Shown one piece after another: positions 53,300-60,575 of a DNA stretch of 64,000 nucleotides. Numbering within the stretch: the stretch's first letter is position 1; every line of letters begins with the position of its first letter. Location: assembly GCF_025380365.1 (NCBI RefSeq), contig NZ_JAOCQF010000001.1, forward strand, positions 2,096,245 to 2,160,244, in the 5' to 3' direction. The DNA is from Albidovulum sediminis. Lineage in GTDB: Bacteria; Pseudomonadota; Alphaproteobacteria; Rhodobacterales; Rhodobacteraceae. Below the pieces are notes generated by a model. The model was not told the DNA's origin. It made no database searches and saw only the letters and a program-made list of their open reading frames with translations. The position numbers and the translations under genes are program-made.

Positions 53300-54229
53300 A
53301 TGGGCCTGATGCTGTCCGCCGCGCTGCGCGATGCGATGGCCGGGTGGCTGTCGCACCTGAAGGCGCTGGACGGGGCGTCCGCGAACACGCTGAGGGCCTA
53401 TGAGGCCGACGTTTCGGGATTTCTCGCCTTCCTTGCGGCCCACCATGGCGAAAGCCTGGGTGTCGCCCGCCTCGCAGCGGCTTCCCAGACCGACATGCGG
53501 GCCTTCCTTGCCCACACGCGCGGTCGCGGCGTCTCGGCCCGGTCCGCGGCGCGTATCCTGTCCTCGGTCAAGGGGTTCATCCGCTGGCTGGCGGAACGCG
53601 AGGGGTTCGATCCGACCGCGGTGCTGTCGGCCAGAAGCCCGCGCTATCAGCGCAAGCTGCCGCGCCCGCTGTCCGAGGATGCCGCGCGCGCCGTCATCGG
53701 CACCGTCGCCGACATGGCGCGCGAGGACTGGATCGCGGCCCGCGATGCGGCGGTGGTGACGCTGCTTTACGGCTGCGGCCTGCGCATCTCCGAGGCGCTG
53801 TCGCTGACCGGGGCCGAGGCGAGCCTGCCCACGGTCCTGCGCATCCGCGGCAAGGGTGGCAAGGAGCGGATCGTGCCTGTCCTGCCCGCGGCACAGGCGG
53901 CGGTCGCGGACTATGTCCGGCTTTGCCCCTTTCCGCTGGCCGGGGAACCTGCGTCCCCCCTTTTTCGCGGCGCGCGGGGCGGGGCGCTGAACCAGCGCCT
54001 GATCGCGCGGTCGATGGAACGGGCCCGTGGCGCGCTGGGGCTTCCCGCCAGCGCGACCCCCCATGCGCTGCGCCACAGTTTCGCGACACATCTGCTGGCG
54101 GCGGGCGGCGACCTGCGCGCGATCCAGGAACTGCTGGGGCATGCCTCGCTGTCGACCACGCAGGCCTATACCGCGGTTGACACGGCACGGCTGATGGAGG
54201 TCTACGAAAAGGCCCACCGGCGTGCCTGA
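53300..54229 (+). CDS. xerC: Site-specific tyrosine recombinase XerC
   Basis: 309 residues. The N-terminal SAM-like core-binding domain has LKALDGASANTLRAYEADVSGFL. The catalytic domain carries the first Arg in GCGLRISEAL, HALRHSFATHLL (His-x2-Arg), the later His in LLGHASLSTTQ, and Tyr in TQAYTAVD. It resolves chromosome dimers at dif with XerD. GGAAGG precedes the ATG. It is coupled with DUF484. Confidence 0.94.
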   Translation: MGLMLSAALRDAMAGWLSHLKALDGASANTLRAYEADVSGFLAFLAAHHGESLGVARLAAASQTDMRAFLAHTRGRGVSARSAARILSSVKGFIRWLAEREGFDPTAVLSARSPRYQRKLPRPLSEDAARAVIGTVADMAREDWIAARDAAVVTLLYGCGLRISEALSLTGAEASLPTVLRIRGKGGKERIVPVLPAAQAAVADYVRLCPFPLAGEPASPLFRGARGGALNQRLIARSMERARGALGLPASATPHALRHSFATHLLAAGGDLRAIQELLGHASLSTTQAYTAVDTARLMEVYEKAHRRA

Positions 54230-54268
54230 GCGGTTGCTTCAAGTCCCGATTTGCGCCAAGAGGGACCG

Positions 54269-54961
54269 ATGAGTTCCAGCATCAAGGCCCTTTTCGTTCA
54301 TCTGTTCACCGCAACCGGTGCGGTCCTTTCGATGCTGGCGATGCTGGCCGCCGCGCAAGGCAAGTGGAGCCTGATGTTCCTCTGGCTCGTTGTCGCGCTG
54401 ATCGTGGACGGCGTCGACGGCCCGCTGGCGCGACGCTACCATGTCAAGACCGAGTGGCCGACCTATGACGGGGTGCTTCTCGACCTCATCATCGACTATC
54501 TGACCTATGTCTTCATCCCGGCCTTCGCGCTTTTCCAGTCGGGGCTTCTGCCGGGCTGGACGGGCTGGCTTGCGATCATCGTCATCACCTATGCCAGCGC
54601 GATCTATTTCGTCGACACGCGGATGAAGACCAAGGACAATTCCTTTGCCGGTTTTCCCGCCTGCTGGAACATGGTGGTCCTCGTCCTTTTCGCGCTGGAG
54701 CCGAACTTCTACCTGATGACCGGGATCATCGTCATTCTGGCCGCAACGATGTTCACCAATCTGAAGTTCATCCACCCGGTCCGGACCCAGCGCTGGCGCG
54801 GCCTGTCGCTGCCGATGGCGCTGGCCTGGACGGGGTTTGCCGGATGGACCGCCTGGTTCGACTTCGTGTCGGGCGCCCTCGCCCACTGGGGCCTTGCGAT
54901 CACCTCGATCTATCTTCTCGTCGCAGGCGTGGCGCAGCAGGCAATCCCCGAACGCAACTGA
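54269..54961 (+). CDS. pcs: Phosphatidylcholine synthase
   Basis: 230 residues with about eight membrane helices. The CDP-alcohol phosphotransferase motif is Asp50-Gly-x2-Ala54-Arg55 ... Gly68-x3-Asp72-x3-Asp76, with the spacing longer than the general family, as in bacterial Pcs. Pcs condenses choline with CDP-diacylglycerol to phosphatidylcholine in the membrane. AAGAGGG lies before the ATG. Phosphatidylcholine is typical of host-associated and marine alphaproteobacteria. Confidence 0.88.
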   Translation: MSSSIKALFVHLFTATGAVLSMLAMLAAAQGKWSLMFLWLVVALIVDGVDGPLARRYHVKTEWPTYDGVLLDLIIDYLTYVFIPAFALFQSGLLPGWTGWLAIIVITYASAIYFVDTRMKTKDNSFAGFPACWNMVVLVLFALEPNFYLMTGIIVILAATMFTNLKFIHPVRTQRWRGLSLPMALAWTGFAGWTAWFDFVSGALAHWGLAITSIYLLVAGVAQQAIPERN

Positions 54962-54974
54962 CGACGCCTCCGCG

Positions 54975-55811
54975 TCAGAGGCGCGTGACGATCACGCCCG
55001 CGGCGATCATCGCGACCGAAAGCGCCTTGGCGGGCGTCATCCGTTCTGCGAACAGGAGCCAGCCGATCAGCACCGCGAACAGGATCGAGGTTTCGCGCAG
55101 CGCGGCGACAAGCGCGATGGGCGCAAGCGTCATCGCCCAGACCGCCACCGCATAGGACCCGTAGGAGGCAACGGCGGCGGTGCCGCCCGCGGCCCAGACG
55201 CGCCAGTTCGGCGGCAGGGCGGAACGCCCCCGCAGCCAAAGCATCGCCACGGCGAACAGCGCGCCGTCCACCGCGAAAAGCCAGCCGACATAGACGGTGG
55301 AGCCGTCGGCCAGGCGCGCGCCGATCCCGTCGACCAGGGTGTATCCCGCCGTCGCGCAGGCGGACCCGAAGGCGAAGGGCAGCATGCGAAGCGATTCCCC
55401 GCTGGTCCAGACGCCGCGCGCCAGCAGCAGGATGCCCGCACCCAGAAGAAAGATCCCCGCCGTCTCGGCCGCGCTGACGCTTTCGCCCAGCCAGATCGCG
55501 CCCACCGCAAGGGTGATCATCGGCGCGGTCCCTCGCGCGAGCGGATAGACCCGGCTCAGGTCGCCGTGCTCATAGGCGAAGGTCAGGAAGAGCTTGTAGG
55601 CGGTGTGGATCGCGCCGGAGGCGAGGATCCAGGGCCAGACCCTCGGCTCCGGCACTGGCCAGGACAGCGCGATGGCAAGGCCGATGATACCCTGCACGCC
55701 GGACAGCGCCATCATCGTCGCGATGCGGGACGCGCCGATCTTGAGCAGGGCGTTCCAACCGGCATGCAGAACCGCCGCGCCAAGAACGCTGAAGAAGATG
55801 AAAAGGCTCAT
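54975..55811 (-). CDS. EamA/DMT-family transporter
   Basis: 278 residues with ten hydrophobic helices in two EamA repeats (about 1-135 and 145-278). The second repeat has VASYGSYAVAVWAM and ETSILFAVLIGWLLFAERM. The family exports metabolites or amino acids. GAGGGACGGC precedes the ATG. It converges on pcs with 13 bases between stops. No substrate signature. Confidence 0.78.
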   Translation of the reverse strand: MSLFIFFSVLGAAVLHAGWNALLKIGASRIATMMALSGVQGIIGLAIALSWPVPEPRVWPWILASGAIHTAYKLFLTFAYEHGDLSRVYPLARGTAPMITLAVGAIWLGESVSAAETAGIFLLGAGILLLARGVWTSGESLRMLPFAFGSACATAGYTLVDGIGARLADGSTVYVGWLFAVDGALFAVAMLWLRGRSALPPNWRVWAAGGTAAVASYGSYAVAVWAMTLAPIALVAALRETSILFAVLIGWLLFAERMTPAKALSVAMIAAGVIVTRL

Positions 55812-55875
55812 GCCGTCCCTCGTTGCGCAAGCGGTAGCGCCCCCGAGGCGCGGGCGCAAGGAACGCGTCGGGATG

Positions 55876-56325
55876 TCAGAGCAGGAGCGAGCCCGCCCCT
55901 TCGTGCCGGAGCAGCGCCACCTTGGTCTCGATCCCGCCGGGGGCGGAAAATCCGCCCAGCCCGCTGGCGCCAAGGATGCGGTGGCAGGGCACGATGATCG
56001 GCACGGGGTTGGCGCCGCAGGCCTGGCCGATCGCCTGCGCGGGGGCGCCAAGGGTTTTCGCCAGGTCGCCGTAGGTGCGGGTTTCGCCGAACGGAATGGC
56101 CAGCATCGCGCGCATGACATCGCCGCCGAGGCCGGGGACGAATGCGACCGGCAGGTCGAAGGCACGCCGGGTGCCAGCGAAGTACGCGTCCAGCTGGCGG
56201 GCGGCCTCGGCCAGCAGGGGCGTCGCATCCTCCCCCTCTCCGCCCCAGCGCAGGCGGGTGATGCGGCCGTCCTCCTCGGTCAGGGTCAGGCGGCCATAGG
56301 GGCTCTCAACGCTCAGGTCCGGCAT
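55876..56325 (-). CDS. ogt: Methylated-DNA--[protein]-cysteine methyltransferase
   Basis: About 149 residues. The active site is VPIIVPCHRILGASGLGGFSAPGG: PCHR with the acceptor Cys. IPFGETRTYGDLAKTLGAPAQAIGQACGANP is the preceding helix-turn-helix and Arg finger. It removes alkyl groups from O6-guanine by suicide transfer. The start may be ATG 56325 or the upstream GTG 56343; neither has a well-placed ribosome-binding site. Confidence 0.92.
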   Translation of the reverse strand: MPDLSVESPYGRLTLTEEDGRITRLRWGGEGEDATPLLAEAARQLDAYFAGTRRAFDLPVAFVPGLGGDVMRAMLAIPFGETRTYGDLAKTLGAPAQAIGQACGANPVPIIVPCHRILGASGLGGFSAPGGIETKVALLRHEGAGSLLL

Positions 56326-56445
56326 GGCGGCAGGGTGCGCCACCTTCCGGTCGCGGTCAAGAAGCCGGGGCCGCCTTCGAGGCCGACCCGGCCCGCGGCC
56401 CTGCGCCCGGCCCCGGTTCGCCCCGGGGCCACGGCGCGCGTGGTG

Positions 56446-59400
56446 TCAACCGTTCCCGGCCAACACCTCGTCACAGCGATGGCAGGTGCCCGCGTGCTTG
56501 TGGCTGCCGACATCGGGCAGGATCTTCCAGCAGCGCTGGCATTTCTCCCCCTCGGCGGCCTCGAAGACCACGCCGACGCCCGGCACCTCGGGCAGGCGGA
56601 ACGCCTCACCGGGGGCGGGGTCGCCGGTCAGCACGATGGCGGAGGTGATGCAGAGATCGGCGAAATCGACCGACCTCAGCGCTGCCAGAACCTCGGCATC
56701 CTCGACATGCACGACCGGAGCCGCCTCGAGCGAGGCGCCGATGACCTTGGCCGTGCGCTGGATCTCCAGCGCCGCCGTCACCACGCGGCGGACGCGACGG
56801 ACGTTGTCCCACTTGCGCGCCAGCGGCTCGTCCAGCCAGTCGGCCGGGGTTTCGGGCATGTCGACAAGGTGCACCGACGAACCCTCGCCGGGGAAGCGGC
56901 ACAGCCAGACTTCCTCCATCGTGAAGACGAGGATGGGCGCCAGCCAGGTCGTCAGCCGGTGGAAAAGGATGTCGAGAACCGTGCGCGCCGACCGGCGGCG
57001 CAGCGAAGTCGGCGCATCGCAGTAAAGCGCGTCCTTGCGGATGTCGAAGTAGAGGGCCGACAGGTCCACCGTGCAGAAGGTGAAAAGCGTCTGGAACACG
57101 CCCTGGAAGTCGTAGGCCGCATAGCCCTTGCGCACCATGTGGTCCAGTTCCGCCAGCCGGTGCAGCACCCAGCGTTCAAGTTCCGGCATCTCCTGCGGCG
57201 CGACCCGTTCGCCCTCGGAGAACCCGGAAAGATTGCCCAGCAGGAAGCGCATGGTGTTGCGCAGTCGCCGGTAGCTGTCTGCCGTCCCTTTCAGGATCTC
57301 CTTCCCGATCCGAAGGTCCACGGTATAGTCCGACTGCGCCACCCACAGGCGCAGGATGTCGGCGCCGTATTCGCCGATGACCTCTTGCGGGGCCACGGTG
57401 TTGCCCAGCGACTTCGACATCTTCATGCCCTTTTCGTCGAGCGTGAAGCCATGGGTCAGGACGCCCCGATAGGGCGCGCGGCCCTTGGTGCCACAGGCTT
57501 GCAGCATCGACGAATGGAACCATCCCCGGTGCTGGTCGGTCCCTTCGAGGTAAAGGTCCGCCAGCCCGTCCGCCGTCCCGTCCGGGCGGTCGCGCAGGAC
57601 GAAGGCGTGGGTCGATCCGCTGTCGAACCAGACGTCGAGGATGTCGAACACCTGCTCGTAGTCACCGGGGTTGACGATGCCGGACAGGAACCGCTCCTTC
57701 GCGCCTTCCACATACCAGCAATCCGCGCCCTCGGCTTCGAAGGCGGCGGTGATGCGGGCGTTGACCTGCGGGTTGCGCAGGAGGAAATCGGCGTCCGTGG
57801 GTTGCGCGCCCTTCTTCACGAAGCAGGTCAGCGGCACGCCCCAGGCACGCTGGCGTGACAGCACCCAGTCCGGCCGCGCCTCGATCATCGAATGCAGGCG
57901 GTTGCGGCCCGTCACCGGGGTCCACTCGACAAGCTGGTTGATCGAGTTGAGCGCCCGCTTCCTGATCGTGTCGCCATAGGTCGACATGCCGTCGTCGAGG
58001 CTCTTGTCGATTGCCACGAACCATTGCGGCGTGTTGCGGTAGATCAGCGGGGCCTTCGACCGCCAGGAATGCGGGTAGCTGTGCTTGATCTTGCCCTTGG
58101 CGAACAGGGCGCCGGCATAGGCGAGTTGCTTGATCACGCTGACGTTCGCCGGGCCTTCCTTGCCATCGGGCAGGATGATGTGCTGCCCGCCGAAGAGCGG
58201 CAGCGAGGAGCGGTAGGTCCCGTCCGGCTCGACGTTGTAGGTCATCTCCAGCCCGTGGCTGTCCTTGAAGCGGAGATAAAGTTGATAGTCGTCGTCACCG
58301 TGCGAGGGCGCGGTGTGGACAAAGCCCGTGCCCGCGTCATCGGTGACATGGTCGCCGGGGAGCATCGGGACGTCATAAATCCATTCCTTGGTCGGTTCGC
58401 CGTTCTCGTCAACGACGCCGCGGAAGGGGTGGGACAGTCGGACATGGCGGAGAAGCGCGGACGGCACGTCACAAAGTCGCTTGTGTTCTTCAACGCGTGC
58501 AGCGGAGAAGATTGAGTCTGCCAATTTGTCCGCAACAACGACGATCTCACCGACTTTCGCTGTTGAGTTCTCAGCGAGAGACACGACCTCGTAGGCACCG
58601 TAGGAAATCTCTGGATTGAAGGCGACTGCCCGGTTTTGCGGAATTGTCCAAGGCGTGGTCGTCCAGATCAACACAGAGGAATACTGCAATTTTGCCGCGA
58701 GCCGATCTAGGTCAGTGCGTTCAGTCTCGGAAAGTAGCCTGTCGGTGGAAAGTTCCGCGACCTCCCAAAGAAACCGCACCCAGATCGTGTGGCTCGTATG
58801 GTCGTGATACTCGACCTCCGCCTCGGCCAGCGCGGTCTTCTCGACCGGCGACCACATGACGGGCTTGGACCCCTGGTAGAGCGAGCCGTTCATCAGGAAC
58901 TTCATGAATTCCTCGGCGATCACCGCCTCGGCGTGGAAATCCATCGTGAGGTAGGGGTCGGCCCAGTTGCCGGTGACGCCCAGGCGCTTGAACTCCTCGC
59001 GCTGGATGTCGATCCAGCCTTCGGCGAACTTGCGGCATTCCTGGCGGAAGGCAACGGTCTCGACCTCGTCCTTGTTCAGACCCTTGGCGCGGTACTGCTC
59101 CTCGATCTTCCATTCGATGGGAAGGCCGTGGCAGTCCCAGCCGGGGACGTAGCGCGCGTCGCGGCCCATCATCTGCTGGGACCGTACCACCATGTCCTTC
59201 AGGACCTTGTTCAGTGCGTGGCCGATGTGCAGGTGGCCGTTGGCATAGGGCGGGCCGTCATGGAGGGTGAAGGGCGTCCGCTTCTGTCCATTCGGGCCCG
59301 TCTTCTCGCGCAGGCGGTCATAGACGCCGATCCGTTCCCACCGGGCCAGCCAGTCAGGTTCGCGCTGCGGCAGGCCCGCGCGCATGGGAAACTCGGTCTC

Positions 59401-59460
59401 GGGCAGAAAGACGGTGTCGCGGTAGTCGGGGGCGGTCTTTTCAGGCGTGTCGGCGCACAT
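56446..59460 (-). CDS. ileS: Isoleucyl-tRNA synthetase
   Basis: 1004 residues. HIGH lies at residues 78-81 (GHLHIGH), WTTTPWTIP at about 270 in the editing domain, and KMSKS near 680 (GMKMSKSLGN). The C-terminal zinc finger has CQRCWK and TCHRCDE. It charges tRNA-Ile and clears Val. ATG 59460 with AAGGA upstream gives the usual N-terminus; upstream in-frame starts are less likely. Residues about 220-340 are encoded by markedly AT-richer DNA than the rest, suggesting a recombined patch. Confidence 0.95.
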   Translation of the reverse strand: MCADTPEKTAPDYRDTVFLPETEFPMRAGLPQREPDWLARWERIGVYDRLREKTGPNGQKRTPFTLHDGPPYANGHLHIGHALNKVLKDMVVRSQQMMGRDARYVPGWDCHGLPIEWKIEEQYRAKGLNKDEVETVAFRQECRKFAEGWIDIQREEFKRLGVTGNWADPYLTMDFHAEAVIAEEFMKFLMNGSLYQGSKPVMWSPVEKTALAEAEVEYHDHTSHTIWVRFLWEVAELSTDRLLSETERTDLDRLAAKLQYSSVLIWTTTPWTIPQNRAVAFNPEISYGAYEVVSLAENSTAKVGEIVVVADKLADSIFSAARVEEHKRLCDVPSALLRHVRLSHPFRGVVDENGEPTKEWIYDVPMLPGDHVTDDAGTGFVHTAPSHGDDDYQLYLRFKDSHGLEMTYNVEPDGTYRSSLPLFGGQHIILPDGKEGPANVSVIKQLAYAGALFAKGKIKHSYPHSWRSKAPLIYRNTPQWFVAIDKSLDDGMSTYGDTIRKRALNSINQLVEWTPVTGRNRLHSMIEARPDWVLSRQRAWGVPLTCFVKKGAQPTDADFLLRNPQVNARITAAFEAEGADCWYVEGAKERFLSGIVNPGDYEQVFDILDVWFDSGSTHAFVLRDRPDGTADGLADLYLEGTDQHRGWFHSSMLQACGTKGRAPYRGVLTHGFTLDEKGMKMSKSLGNTVAPQEVIGEYGADILRLWVAQSDYTVDLRIGKEILKGTADSYRRLRNTMRFLLGNLSGFSEGERVAPQEMPELERWVLHRLAELDHMVRKGYAAYDFQGVFQTLFTFCTVDLSALYFDIRKDALYCDAPTSLRRRSARTVLDILFHRLTTWLAPILVFTMEEVWLCRFPGEGSSVHLVDMPETPADWLDEPLARKWDNVRRVRRVVTAALEIQRTAKVIGASLEAAPVVHVEDAEVLAALRSVDFADLCITSAIVLTGDPAPGEAFRLPEVPGVGVVFEAAEGEKCQRCWKILPDVGSHKHAGTCHRCDEVLAGNG

Positions 59461-59693
59461 CTCGGACGTCCTTGGCAAGGGGATCGGATCAGGGGCGGCG
59501 CGATCGGTCATACGCCTTGTCCCGGCGACTGAAGGCTCAGCGCGCCGGGCAGCTAATTCGAATGATGATCGCGGATATGCGCCTCATGGCCGGGGCTTAT
59601 ACGAAGGCCGGTTCCGATGGTAAAGGGGCGCGGCAAAGCGTCCCTTGCATCGCCACCGCTTTCGGGCGCAGGAAAGGGGCGAAAGGAAAGCCG

Positions 59694-60098
59694 ATGCCCA
59701 TCCCGCCCCGCTTCGAGATCACGCCGGAAGAGATCGAGACGGTCGTGACCGAATTCTACGCGGCGATCCGGGAACATCCCGGCCTTGGCCCGGTCTTCGC
59801 CGTCCACGTCAAGGACTGGCCCGCGCACGAGGCGAAGATCATGGCCTTCTGGCGCAACGCGATCCTTTTTGAGAAGGGCTATGACGGCAATCCGCTGGCC
59901 GTTCACAAGGCGGCGGGGAATGTCCGGCCCGGCATGTTCGACCCCTGGCTGGGCCTGTTCGACAGCGTGCTGAGGCGGAACCTGAAACCGGAAACCGCAG
60001 CTGCTTGGTCGGCCCTAGCCCACCGCATCGGACAGGGCCTGCGCTACGGCGTGGTCGAGGCGCAGAAATTCGGCGACGGCGTGCCGAAGCTGCGCTAA
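59694..60098 (+). CDS. Group 3 truncated haemoglobin
   Basis: 134 residues. RFEITPEEIETVVTEFYAAIREHPGLGPVF is the typical TrHb3 (P-type) start with Phe21-Tyr22 at the B helix. FWRNAILFEKGYDGNPLAVH carries a candidate proximal His71. W85 sits in the G helix (FDPWLGLFD). Such haems handle O2 or NO in the cytoplasm, though the role is not known. GAAAGGAAAG precedes the ATG. It is divergent from ileS. Confidence 0.85.
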   Translation: MPIPPRFEITPEEIETVVTEFYAAIREHPGLGPVFAVHVKDWPAHEAKIMAFWRNAILFEKGYDGNPLAVHKAAGNVRPGMFDPWLGLFDSVLRRNLKPETAAAWSALAHRIGQGLRYGVVEAQKFGDGVPKLR

Positions 60099-60237
60099 TA
60101 CTTTCTCGCGGAGGGCCTGTAAGGTCCAAGCCCCTACCCGCCACATTTAGCTGCACGATACCGCGCCCGCAACAGCAATCCCAGCTCGCCTCGCGCACTC
60201 AGCCAGTGTCTATTGAGAATTCTTTATTGAGAAATGC

Positions 60238-60414
60238 TCAATCGCCGTTGCACACGTCACAGATAGCAGCCTCTGACGTGACCACACCCGCGAAGATTGG
60301 GAATGGGTTCTTGCAGTGGAGACAGACTGCATAGCTGCCATCGGAAAGGCTATCTTCATCGGTCTCCCGCATTCGCTGCGCCGGCGCGCCTTTGCGCGTT
60401 GTCTTTTTATTCAT
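60238..60414 (-). CDS. Small zinc-ribbon-like protein
   Basis: 58 codons: a Lys/Arg-rich N-terminus (MNKKTTRKGAPAQRMR), an acidic spacer, then VCLHCKNPFPIF and ICDVCNGD, two Cys-x2-Cys knuckles about 20 residues apart, a zinc ribbon. AAAAGG lies 7 bases before the ATG. The ATG overlaps by 4 bases the stop of a 54-codon open frame that continues from the TAG of the DUF2339 gene. Base composition is lower in GC than the neighbours. Function unknown; nucleic-acid or protein binding is plausible. Confidence 0.55.
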   Translation of the reverse strand: MNKKTTRKGAPAQRMRETDEDSLSDGSYAVCLHCKNPFPIFAGVVTSEAAICDVCNGD

Positions 60415-60575
60415 TGTCTAACCTTTTCGATCTGCTTGGAATCACCATGCCGTGGAAATGCGGCGAAAGTCTGGCCTGCCGCGCGAAGCAAATCTTGCAG
60501 TTGTGCGCGCCAACTAGCCGTCAGCCACTTCAGCGCTTCAATTCTACCCGCGGCCGTCGGGAACTGCCTGACCGG
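60411..60575 (-). pseudogene. Open frame after the DUF2339 stop, possible gene remnant
   Basis: From the TAG of the DUF2339 gene the same frame stays open for 54 codons to a TGA at 60411-60413. It reads through RIEALKWLTASWRAQLQDLL and ends KQIEKVRQ. No ATG or GTG start with a ribosome-binding site is visible, so it may be the 3' remnant of a gene once coupled to the zinc-ribbon gene. Simple non-coding chance is the alternative, but the 4-base ATGA overlap argues for a remnant. Confidence 0.35.
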
